Below are positions 46,625 to 56,759 of a stretch of DNA of 64,000 nucleotides, one piece after another. The DNA is from Salvator merianae (Eukaryota > Chordata > Lepidosauria > Squamata > Teiidae), in assembly GCA_003586115.2 (NCBI GenBank), contig QVOM02000034.1, positions 111,205,610 to 111,269,609 on the forward strand, given 5' to 3'. The notes beneath the pieces are model-generated. The model did not search any database, had not been told where the DNA came from, and saw only the letters and a list, made by a program, of their open reading frames with translations. The translations under genes were made by a program, and so were the position numbers. How positions within the stretch are numbered: position 1 is the first letter of the stretch; each line of letters begins with the position of its first letter.

Positions 46625-46730
46625 TCCTAGCCTTTCTGCTCTCCAGATGTTGTTGACTCCAACATCCATCAGATTCAGACAACATCCCAAAAGTCAGGGA
46701 TTATGGGAGCTGTTCTTGGAAGCATCTGGC
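46625..46730. mobile_element. GATGTTGTTGGACTCC-type MITE, degraded
   Basis: GCTCTCCAGATGTTGTTGACTCCAAC, then CATCAGATTCAGACAAC and GTCAGGGATTATGGGAGCTG are the signature words of this squamate palindromic repeat. The outer ends are lost. Confidence 0.6.
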
Positions 46731-47878
46731 GAGCACCAAGAGAGCAAGAGTAGCAGCAACCTACCATGTGGTTGCATAGATATTGGTAAATCACTCTTTT
46801 ATGTTCATCCAAATTAGAAAACTTTATTTTCTAGTGTCTGATTTCTGTACTGTACATTGTAGCAACTAAAGTCTGAGGCCTTGGAGAGGGGGGGAAACTC
46901 CTAGATACCAGCAGCCTCCAAAAAGGTCAAGCTCTTTTTCATATTCCCCAAATTTGTAGCTCCAGAAATAGGAATGCCACCCCCTGCCATCACCAAAGCC
47001 TTGTTTGAATGAATCTCTCCCTGCCACTCCGTCTCCATAATGTAATCATCTCTCACAACTGTTCTTCCACTTTCTAACAGCTTGAAGTAACATTCTCACT
47101 TATGTGGACTGCATGAATTATTAAGCACTGTTCTCGCTGTGCCTCGGTGTGAGCCTTCCTGCCTGAGCTATGCATAAAACAGAAAGGAGAACAGATGGGT
47201 CCTATTGTCTCACCATGAAAATGAAAATCTTTTCTCTTTGTTTTGTCATAAAAAAAACAACAACTTAGAAACTAAGGTTTTTATGAGGATAGAAGACCTA
47301 GTTCCTCATAGCTTAGGCTGGCAGCTCTCAGTCCTTTATCCTCTGCAAAGTCCCATAGTTTTGTAGAGCTATTGAACACGGGAGCTTGGAGAACATATAT
47401 GAGCGAGGCTTAGAGGATCATGCTGGCACAGGAATGGATGAGCACAGAAAAAAGTCAATAAGGAGGCAACAGGATCAAATTTGCAATTCAAATATTGTGT
47501 TTGTAATGCTGCTGCTCCAGACGTCCGACACTGGCAGGGAATAAAATCTCATGAAAATGCAAATTCCTTTGACACAGTGATAGTGCTGAGATCTGCCTCT
47601 GTTGTAGAAGGGGACAGAGATTGTGGGATACAATGTCTTTCATATACACACCCTAAGCTTTGCCTTCAAACTGCTTTCTTTCTCAAAAAGGAGTGCCTTT
47701 CTTATCAAGAAAATACTGCCTGCCATCACACCACCCAAGTGGATGTGTAGACTCTCAAACATGGCATAGTTACAGGGTGTGGGTCTGATAGCAGCTTATT
47801 CAGAGCTTTGCACATGGTCAAGACAATCATGCATTGGGTACATTATGCATCAATTCCATCACATGCAGCTGGACAGTC
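46731..47878. other. Anonymous non-coding sequence
   Basis: No gene or repeat recognised; mixed composition. Confidence 0.35.
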
Positions 47879-48118
47879 AGTATAGTGCAGTGGCCAGAGA
47901 GCTGAACTAGAACCTCAAAATCTCTGGGTTTGAATCCCCACTCCCCCATGAAGGCTCAGGATGATCAAGACCAGTCACAACTTCTCTGCTTAACCTACCT
48001 CATAGGGTTGCTTTGGGGTGGGGGGGACTGAGATGGATATGCGGAGGTGGAAAGCAGTGTGCAGCATCCCGGTCTCTTCAAAGGAGAGGCAGGATATAAA
48101 TGCCATAAATAAATAAAT
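47879..48118 (+). mobile_element. tRNA-derived SINE, (AAATA)n-tail family, best copy
   Basis: Order on the plus strand: head ATAGTGCAGTGGCCAGAGAGC, B-box-like GGGTTTGAATCCCCACTC, CAGTCACAACTTCTCTGC, TTAACCTACCTCATAGGGTTG, GAGGCAGGATATAAATGCC and an AAATAAATAAAT tail. This is the most complete copy of its family here. Transcription would have used the internal A and B boxes. Confidence 0.8.
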
Positions 48119-49363
48119 TATGCTTCAACTAGATGTGCCTCATAAAAGTTATTCTATTTAGTAAAGTTGTGTTCTCCTCTATTTGTTCAATAAATGTCCA
48201 TCATCCAACAAAGGAATGCCACTGGAGGAGTCGGCTTAAAATGTTCACAGGCTGGCAACCTTGGCTGCCATTGGCAGAAAACAGTCTTCAGTCCCCTTCT
48301 AGCAAGCATTTCTAGTCTGTGATTGGATGTTCTTGCAATCACTCCTGCCCTTGCAATTGGTGGTACTTGCCTCTTCTCTCTCTCATCCCAGCACATCATC
48401 CTAGGTGGAATTAGGAGGAGGAAGTATCAAGTCAACAATGTGGCAACTTAACACAGTCTGGGGTGTTCAATTGTGTCATTGGCAATGGAAAATATTTCCT
48501 TCCCCTTCTCCCTTCCTCTTGTCAAGGGAGAACTGACCACAAAATTTAACTCAGCCACCCTTGTCTGAAGAAAGGGAGTGTGGAGCAGACACAGAAAGGG
48601 GCCACTGGGGTGGGAGAACAGGATGCTAGGGCTGGAAATACCTCTATTCCTCTTTGGTAGCAGAAGAGAGGGGGACAAGGAGGGGGACCCTTCCCCATTT
48701 CCTTGCTCTTGCGGCTACGAATGAAGAAAGGACCAGGCAGTAAGGCTGTTGCAAGTCACTTTCCCTCTCCCCTAAGTCTTTTGCTGTAGCACCATTGCTC
48801 CTGGTGACACAGGACAGCCTTCTTGCCTCGTTTTTCCTTCAATTGTAACAACAAAATTGGGGGTAGATCCTGCTCTCTGCTGTCCTCTGAGCCTGCATTG
48901 ACAAAGGCTATTTTTAGGACTTTTGCAGCAACCAGGGGGCAGGGCAGATACACTCTTTACCTTCTATTTGGCCCTGCAGGCCCACAGGCCACCATGAGTA
49001 TGACATAGTCTCTCCCACTAGCAGGGTTGCCTTCTTGGCCCCATATGGACACATTGGAGCAGGGGTAAGGAGGTGCATTTGAGGCCTCCATCGTGGCCTG
49101 GGCTGTCGTAGGTGATTTGGAATTGTGGCAGACCTTTGGCTGCAGTGGCAGACACCACACTTGCATGTACACACATCATTTTTTTAAAATTTCTTTTTTG
49201 CTGCTGTGGGCAGCAGTTCTTCCCACAAGACAACTCTCCTTGCTGCCACTGGGCTTCAGACATGCATCTAAAGCTTGGTTGCCTCCATGGTGGTATGTGG
49301 TATGGATGAAGAGTATCTACGTTTGCCATTATAATGATTCTCTGACTAGTTTAAAATTGAGAT
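48119..49363. other. Anonymous non-coding sequence
   Basis: No gene recognised. The GC-richer 48.2-49.3 kb part carries several overlapping 60-113 residue frames on both strands without domains. Confidence 0.35.
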
Positions 49364-49491
49364 CAGGGATGGAGAACTTGTGGTACTCCAGATGTACCAC
49401 ACCTTCTACTGTTCCTGGTCATTTGCCATACTGACTGGGCTGATGTGAATCAGAATCCAACATCAGGAGGGATGTTGGTTCCCCACCCTTG
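49364..49491. mobile_element. GATGTTGTTGGACTCC-type MITE
   Basis: Left end CAGGGATGGAGAACTTGTGG with CTCCAGATGT; right end AGGGATGTTGGTTCCCCACCC. The two ends are inverted (GGGGTGGGGAACCTGTGG type). The interior is diverged. The family is recalled as abundant in squamates. Confidence 0.6.
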
Positions 49492-50817
49492 AAATAGGTC
49501 TTGCTTTAGGTGGCTGGAATTTTAATCTATTCCAATGTTTAACTTTCCCATCTGCTCTGTTTTTTATCCTCTATGAGCATTTTATTGTGATTTTTATTTT
49601 TTGTCCCTTTGGGTTCCTTGCGAAGAAAGGCAGATTATAAATTTCCATTTATATATAAAACTGAATAGACAGGTGAATGCTGCTGCCAGCAACACATAAC
49701 ATAGTCTATATCCAATGATACCAATGATCAGATTTATATTCAGATCTCCCAGAGCTTTTCCTTATGCCAACAGGCATGAAAGGTCATTTTCTGAGCAAAT
49801 GAAAGACATTGTCTTTTTAAAGCCAGCAGTTTTTGCTGGAAGGGCCTTGAGTCCCTGAAGACATACATACTATGCACAACAGTCACTGAATTATAAGCAT
49901 CTATGCAGTTCAGAAGCAATGGTGTGGGGGAAGGGCAGTATAGAATGACCAAAAACGGATTTTTCCAGGTTTTTCTCTTATTTTTGAGCTTCAGCTCCGT
50001 TTCTTCAGATCTAATGTCTTCTTAGAACCTTCACACATATAGGATAAATGTAGATCAGACAACTTGGCTTTCTGACTCACATAGCCCACATTTTTGCCAT
50101 CAAATATGATGAATATTTCCAAAGCTGGAGAGAGAAAAGTGGATACAGGAGGCAAGTTATTAATCTGACATCTGTTCACATTCATATCCCTGGCATGGTC
50201 TACCAGCAGGCACTGGTCCAGAACACAGGCAGCCTTGCAGATGTTACTATAGGCAGCAGTTTACCTGCAGAAAAAAGGAGTCAAGATGAAGGTGTACTCA
50301 GTTAGCTGCATCCACTGAGACACTCCCAGGCCCTCTGCTGCCCAGTGCTGAATGAGGTGGACCAGTGATATGATTCAGAATCAGTCAGGTTTTTTTATAA
50401 CTTGGAAGAACCCCAGACCACTTTTCCTCAGAGCTTTCAGAGTGATGGAAGAGGAGTAGACATGATCTGGTCACTAGATCTGGGTGAGTGGAAGGAGGTT
50501 CTTCAAATGTATAGTATTCTGAAACACTTGCAAATGAACCCTAATCCCATGGAGAGTTTGTTTTGTTTTTGTCAGCTGCTATCAATAAGCCAAGGTGTGA
50601 GCACATGCTATGCAGAAGATAGGGTCTAAGGACTTCAGTTTGCAGTGGCAGATGCCTGGGGCAAGCATCTCCATTGTAGCAGCTTCACAGTAGCCCAGCA
50701 GAGGTTGGTTAGGGTGACATATTGTTTCCATGTACACTGGGTGAGCCTCCTTAGAAGGTGCATCGGCACATATGCAGCGCTGCTGGGCAGAGAGATGACA
50801 GTCCTTTGAAACTCAGT
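49492..50817. other. Anonymous non-coding sequence
   Basis: No gene or repeat firmly recognised. Confidence 0.35.
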
Positions 50818-50975
50818 GGCCATTTTGCTATGCTGCAGGCCTTTGTCAGTGTTGTTCCTCATGAACAGCACTTTAAACGCTTTTGATGGGTTCCTAGGGT
50901 GCTGCCACCTTCCCCCGTATTCCTCAGTGGGGGAGATGTGGAGACTGATTGCTTTAGGAGCCCATCAAAGGTGGA
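50818..50975. repeat. Anonymous repeat, copy 2 of a pair
   Basis: TTTTGCTATGCTGCAGGCCTTTGTCAGTG, then TTGTTCCTCATGAACAG, TTTGATGGGTTCCTAGGGTGCTGCC and GATGTGGAGACTG follow the order of 43281-43445. Family unknown. Confidence 0.6.
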
Positions 50976-51797
50976 CGGGGAATGCAGTAGAGAAGTAGTC
51001 TAGGCCTGTCCACTTCACTGGATTTGGTACTTCTTCAGATTCAGTGTCTGGCCAATAGCCATTAATTGTCTCATGAAGGGATTTCTGGTTCAAAATTAAT
51101 AACTGAAAAGATGAGAAACTAGATTATCTTGTGTATTGAGAGCTCATTTAGTTTGGCAGCCCTGTCTTTAGCTATGCACAAACCTTCCCCTCTGCTTTAG
51201 GTCCACATTAGAATGTTTTTTGATTTACACTGGACTGCTGATGAGAAAAACACCAGTGTGTTTGTCTGGAGTACTATGTAGTAAAAGGGCAGAGAGTGTT
51301 GGGATAACAAGTTGTGTTTAGTTGCCCTGAACATGAGCGTGGTGGTTGTTTTTGTTTTCTTAATATTGTAAGTGGAAAATATTACTGCTAGTTTGGGAAT
51401 GAGCTCACCAAACTCTGATTATCACCCCTGTAAATGTAAAGGATGTTAGCTTGTTTTAGGCTATGAATATTGCCCTGCTCTCAGTCTGAGTTTACTAGTC
51501 TGGCTCCTATTACACAACTGCACCCTTTTTAAGACATCCATCCAATTATCACCTTCTTATATAAAACATTGCCCCAGATAGTTTGCCTTTGTAGTACAGC
51601 TTTCTTTCTTTATTGATAGAAAATCAGAATTTGGTGTGGAATATTTTTGTCCTCCTCTCTGTTTATTCAACCTGTCAAATATATCCATTATAAAAATCAT
51701 TGATATCAGTTTTGTATTTTATAAATGTTAATAAGCCGTGCTTAATACTAGATTGTTTTCAGATCCTCAGTATTCATCGTAGTGCAAGACAGATAAA
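50976..51797. other. Anonymous AT-rich sequence
   Basis: No gene or repeat recognised. Confidence 0.35.
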
Positions 51798-51935
51798 GAC
51801 TGCATGCAAACATTGCCTATTCATTCCAATATATTTGGATATTTCAGAATAAAGCACGGATATTCTGGAATATCCGTGTTTTATTCCAGAATATCCAAAT
51901 ATAGCAGAATAAGTAAGCGATGTCAGGATACAGTC
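51798..51935. mobile_element. Palindromic MITE, GGATATTCCAGAATA family, copy 3
   Basis: Starts GACTGCATGCAAACATTGCC and ends GCGATGTCAGGATACAGTC. The centre GGATATTCTGGAATATCC is a perfect palindrome flanked by further inverted arms, so the 138-bp element forms one long hairpin. AAA lies on both sides, a possible 3-bp duplication in an A-rich site. Confidence 0.75.
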
Positions 51936-52873
51936 AAAATCTCAGCCAGCAAAGAACGATTCTATGATATAATGACATTTTGTTAATAGAAAATACTTTG
52001 ATTTTAGGAATGAGATGCACTAGCATTCAGAAGAAATAAGCATGTTCTGTCTTGCCCTATTCTTTTCAGCTGGCGGGTTATGCATATCACATATTCTCAT
52101 CAGCTATATAATTTCTGCTTCATATTTTGAATCTTAGCCACTCTTCACATTTATGTTCTAATAACTTTTGGGTTTCTATATGAGGCAGGGGAAACTTTTG
52201 TCCTTCACACTTGGGGTATGAAAATTGAATCAGATAAAGCTGTGAACCTTAAAAATTTAGGATGTGACACAATGGAAACAGAGCTTAATTTTTACAGCAT
52301 TGCTTCACCTGAAGTATGACATCAAACGATATAGAAAAATGTAGCTAGTAACCTGCTGCCTGTGTACTGCATCTTGTTGATAAGCACCTGGAACTCAGAT
52401 TCCATAGTAGAAATTAAGGGTAAGATATACGAAGAATGATGCCACATCACTTAATGGTGAAAGTTCTTGCTGTCTTTTCTAACACTGTAGAACAATTCTT
52501 TAACTATAGCTGAACTGTACTGTTTACTGTGGATTGTGAACTTTTCAGAAGACCTAAAAGTAAAGTTCTCTTCCCCAAAATTTTGCAGATTTCTTTTGTG
52601 AAAACATTATTGTATTGTTTTTTTATAAGCTCAGACTCAATCCCTCTAAGTAAGATCTGCTGTTTTTAAAGTTTCAGTTGTCAATAATTTAGGCCATTTC
52701 CGTGCATACCTCTTGTGATATGGTCTAAGTAGCACAGTACAAACAATCCATCCCAAACTCCCCCTGGCATGGGAGACCTCTGTAAGTTCCTTGGGGAGCC
52801 ATTTTGGCAGTGTGCCTTGTTGTGCTGCCAAAATAGGTTCCCTGTGGCATAATGGACCATGGAGGCATGCCAT
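51936..52873. other. Anonymous AT-rich sequence
   Basis: No gene or repeat recognised. Confidence 0.35.
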
Positions 52874-53150
52874 GATAGTTGTTAAGGCTTCGTGTGTGAA
52901 TAAAGGAGCAAACTATCAAAGTATTAGAATGTAGAGTGATGCTGGCTGGGAACTCTACATTCCAATACTCTGATAGTTTCCATCTCTATTCACATACAAA
53001 GACTTAATGACCATCATTATACTGGTCACTTTATCACTACTCCAAGAGTTTTGCATGCATCTGATGAAGTAGTCCTAGTCTACAAAAGCTCATGCTACCA
53101 ACTTCTTTCTCTCTGTTAGTCTCTAAGGTGCTACTAGACCCTTTGCTTAT
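52874..53150. repeat. Long inverted repeat plus repeat tail
   Basis: The arms at about 52874-52937 and 52952-53015 are inverted copies about 64 bp long; the inner 27 bp match at 25 positions and the loop is 14 nt. Right of it, GCATCTGATGAAGTAG, then CAAAAGCTCATGCTACC and GTTAGTCTCTAAGGTGCTAC form a motif I recall as a widespread amniote repeat tail. I cannot name its class. The two parts may be one element. Confidence 0.6.
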
Positions 53151-53411
53151 TGATCCTTTTTTATAATTTTAAAAGTTAAACTGACAAGGAAGTTTCCTCT
53201 GCTGCACAGCCATTAAAGTCATAGAACCTCTGTCCTCTTTTTCATATATTAATCCTATTCTAGATGGGATAGTGTTGCCCTTGAAAGGACAGGTTCATGA
53301 TTTCAGGCTTCCTTCTAGTCTCATGAGTCCTATTATAACAGCAGGTAGAGAGAACAGTTAGAGAAACCTTTGCTCACCTTTGCCTGATATGCACCCGTAT
53401 TTAATCTAACA

Positions 53412-53770
53412 GGCCTTGACTCCAGTGCTTCATGGTCTTATCATCTCCAAACTGGATTCTTATAATTCTTACCCAGGGCTAGCACTGAAGACAATCTGGA
53501 GGCTACAGTTTGTCCCATATACTTCTTAAGAGATGTAAATATGACTATGTAATCAGACTGTGGTAGCTGCTGCAGTGGTTCCTGATTTCTCTCCAAATCC
53601 CATTCAAGGTATTGGGTGTTATCTTTAAAGCTCTTCAGAGCTTACACTCATTTATTTTCGGGTCCATCTCTCACTATTTCAGCCAAGTAGCATCTGACCT
53701 GGGAGTTCTCAACAAGACCTCCTGCAGGTCCTAGGATTAAAGAAGCTTGAGCAAGGAAGGAAGCATTGCC
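53412..53770 (+). mobile_element. Degraded L2-type LINE ORF2 fragment
   Basis: Forward translation from about 53560 gives L-Q-W-F, then S-L-Q-I-P-F-K-V-L-G-V-I-F-K-A-L, the 'LHWLPI...FKVLLLTFKAL' region of L2 ORF2. Later residues fit the tail of that ORF. Upstream is weaker, and several stops are present. Confidence 0.55.
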
Positions 53771-54080
53771 ACCTGAACTATGAGTAAGCATGCAATTGCC
53801 ACAGTTAAGACCCATTTTTATTGGTTTTGTGATATCATCATAGGGCCATATTTGGCTGTGTACTGTCATGACTTCCATTTACTGTGTGACTCATGACTGG
53901 TGGACATATGAAATATTTAGGGAAAAAAGAGGGAATAATGAGGTGAAACAGCAATGAGCTATAGCATGAACAGCAGCCTGTGGAACTAGAAAAGGAAAAA
54001 AAGTATATACTATGGCTATACGCATATGGCTATACACATATGGCTACTGAAAAGGCTGTTTCAGTGCAGGAAGCTACTGT
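53771..54080. other. Anonymous non-coding spacer
   Basis: No gene recognised. A small tandem of ATATGGCTATAC(G/A)C lies at 54011-54048. Confidence 0.35.
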
Positions 54081-54302
54081 GACTGTGTTCAGAGATAAAA
54101 GGGGCACCTCAGAGGTGCCTCAGAGACAGTAGTGTGTGGCACTCATGTTCCTAACCCTTCTCTAATCCGCCTTTTCTAGCACAGATTATTCATGAGAACG
54201 GGGAGGGGCAGACTGGTGTGTGAACAGTCCTCTCTCAAAGTCGCCTCAGAGGTACCTCAGAGATGCTTTCCTTTCTTTTTTTTGCTGTGTCTGATCGCAG
54301 CC
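54081..54302. mobile_element. MITE, GGCTGTGATCAGACACA family, copy 3 (inverted)
   Basis: Left end GACTGTGTTCAGAGATAA and right end GCTGTGTCTGATCGCAGCC are the right and left ends of copies 1 and 2 read on the other strand. The interior also inverts (ATCCGCCTTTTCTAGCA and AGACTGGTGTGTGAACAGTCC). The flanking trinucleotides do not match, so the duplication has decayed. Confidence 0.75.
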
Positions 54303-54656
54303 ACATGCCACAGAAGTAAGAGGCTTATAGTTTATATGGCAGGTGCCTCCCAGTCTCCAAAGCTTCAGCATTTACATCTGGTGCAGCTTTGTGTCTGACC
54401 AGGAATGGTCCCAGATGTTGGCCATTTTTGGTTTAATAGATAACTATCTGTGATAAGTTGACTCTGTTGCCCACTGTCATCCTGGTGGAGGAGGTGATTT
54501 AGGTCAGCAGCCACATTTAGATTGGTTCTTTCACTCTGCACACAGGGCACATATAAAGGTGGATTTCATACCCCAGAAGTGGCCTGTAAATCCAGTGGTG
54601 GCAGGGCTCCAAGGAATGGTCTAGGAACCATTTTCTGTTATCTGGATGCAGTCCAA

Positions 54657-55038
54657 GGGCCTTTTTGCACTTTATAATAGTGAGTGTCTGCACGCTTACT
54701 AGTGAAGTGTGTCTGCACTGTGCAGAGGCCCTCACAATTGGGAGCAGACTGCAGCTGCTCCCGATCACTACTTGCTGTGGAGCACAAAATTGTGCTCCTC
54801 ATCTGTACTGGGACCAGCTGGACTGTTCCCGGTACACAGCATTTGCAACTTCTTCCTGGTTGTCATGACAGTGGCTGGAAGTTTCCCCAGCCACTGTCAT
54901 GGTGAGGGCTGCCTGCTGGTAGCCTGTTGCTGGTATGTTCCAGGCCTCATGGTGCAAATGACTTTTGTGCTGTGAGGTCTGCTCCACCTTAAAATGGGAT
55001 AATTATGCCATTCTAAGGTGGAAAGTGCAAAAAGGCCC
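54657..55038. mobile_element. Non-autonomous DNA element, GGGCC-TTTGCAC family, best copy
   Basis: Starts GGGCCTTTTTGCACTTT and ends AAAGTGCAAAAAGGCCC, perfect 17-bp inverted ends. Next to the right end is a hairpin CCACCTTAAAATGGGATAATTATGCCATTCTAAGGTGG. A second inner palindrome, ATGACAGTGGCTGG...CCAGCCACTGTCAT, spans 54864-54900. The flanks (CAA and CTA) do not give a clean duplication. No coding capacity. Confidence 0.8.
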
Positions 55039-56561
55039 CTAGTTTAGGCAAACTAGAGCCAGTTCTCCATGAACTACTGATCATTCATCCATTTGTATGC
55101 TATCCTGAAATGTTTCCATGTGGTGGCAGATAGGCCTCAGACATATTGGCTAGATTAGAGCAAATGCCTGTGGGTGATTTTTTTTTTTTTTTTGTTAAAG
55201 AACTGTATGTGCTATAGAGTTAGGAGACCAGGGAGAGGAAGCCTTTGGTCCCTGCAGGTATGTTTGAGCAGGACTTCTTGGGTGGGGGGGAGGTAGCTAA
55301 AAAAGTAGGTATGGGTGCAGATGCAGGGCTTCCACATAAAGAAAGTAACTCAGGTGGCAGTAACCCTTTGGGGGAAGGGTGATCAGCTCTTTTCTGTTGT
55401 TTCTATGTCTGCCTTTTTATATTATGTAGCAACATGTAACTTCTTTTATTTTGGTGTTCCTTCTGACTTTCCCATTACTATTTATACAACAGCAACCCAT
55501 AAATTTACTCTTTTTTGAAATTTGCAGTGGGAAAACAAGAAATTCTGTTCTGGAAGAAAATTCACCTTCTTTAAGCTTTAGTAACAGGTTGAACACTGTT
55601 TAACATTTAATATTTAAATTATTGATCACCTTTCTTAAAAATCAACCAACGTAATGTACAAAAGCAAAAGCAAATGACAAGCACCGAAAATGCAGAACAG
55701 AGTACAAATCTATAAAGCATTGTTAAACCATCACTGAATCTATTAAAATATCATTACAAGATCGTTAGAATCATTAGTGAAAGAATGATAAACATCCTTT
55801 CCACTTTGACTTGAAACGGCCCCTATGTAACTCTATAAAATTGGATGTAAAACTATCTTAGGGTTGATGGAGAAAGAACTTTACCAGCGAGTCTGAGCAG
55901 TGATGAAAAACTCAGGAGCCTTGCTTATCTTATATATTTTCTTTCTACACTGAAGTATGCCTGTTGGTGTTGCTACAAAGTGAAGACAATTATTCTTTAA
56001 CACTATGAATTTGCTAGAGTGGGACAGGAATAGAATTCATAGCCTATTTACTCAATTACTGCTCCCAGCAATGTTCTTACTAGGTTATTGCTAGTAACAG
56101 ACACTAAAGCAAACTGAAATAAGAACGGGCTGTTTCCAAGGTGGATGGTATAGGGCAGGGGAAACGTTTATTAGACTTTAAAAAGAAAGAAGAAGAAGAA
56201 TCAATGATAAAATACTTCTGATCTCAAAGTTTGGTTCACAAACTAGTTACACTGGAGTACTCAGATTTTACTGGAAAAGTACTTAATTGCAGATATTGGC
56301 TTTGGTGTTTCCATTTACTACATCCATTATAAGATCCCACTGGTTCATTGATTCCCCACTGGCTGGTATAACCAACCAACAAGTGTGCTAGGAGTGTTTA
56401 TTCTGCAATGGTGCAGTCAAAGAGAGGCCCTGTTGAAAGTGGATCATTTCCTGTGTTCAATGAAACTAGGGCTGTGTAAGTTGGATAGAGGAATTCAGCT
56501 AAGGTAATTGCATGAGTGGTGGTGGCAGAAAAATGGGAGTAAGCCTGCTCTAGCTTTACAA
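55039..56561. other. Anonymous AT-rich sequence
   Basis: No gene recognised. A T run of about 15 lies at 55179-55193. Confidence 0.35.
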
Positions 56562-56759
56562 TGAGGGGGTGTAGCTCAGTGGCAATGCAAGAGGTCTGGA
56601 AAGCAGAGGATTGCTGGTTTGATCCCCAGCCTCTCCCCAGAAGTTGGCAATGGCAAACCACTTCTATACCTCTGCCAGGAAAACTGCACAGAGGTGCCTA
56701 TGGAAGTGCCCATGCAGTCAATAAAGAGTCACCTATGACTTGATGGTACCCAGCAACAA
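56562..56759 (+). mobile_element. Sauria-type tRNA-derived SINE, best copy
   Basis: The head GGGGGTGTAGCTCAGTGGC holds an A-box; GGTTTGATCCCC (about 56615) is the B-box. Then CCTCTCCCCAG, TTGGCAATGGCAAACCACTTC, GAAAACTGCACAGAGGTGCC and the Bov-B-like end CCTATGACTTGATGGTACCC with AGCAACAAT. This is a SINE, not a tRNA gene: the head lacks a complete cloverleaf and is fused to a SINE body. Sauria SINEs are known from squamates, which guides the organism call. Confidence 0.85.

Noticed and set aside
56562..56640. Functional tRNA gene
   Set aside because: A and B boxes are present, but the head is fused to a SINE body with a Bov-B-like tail and related copies occur elsewhere in the window; no complete cloverleaf was seen.
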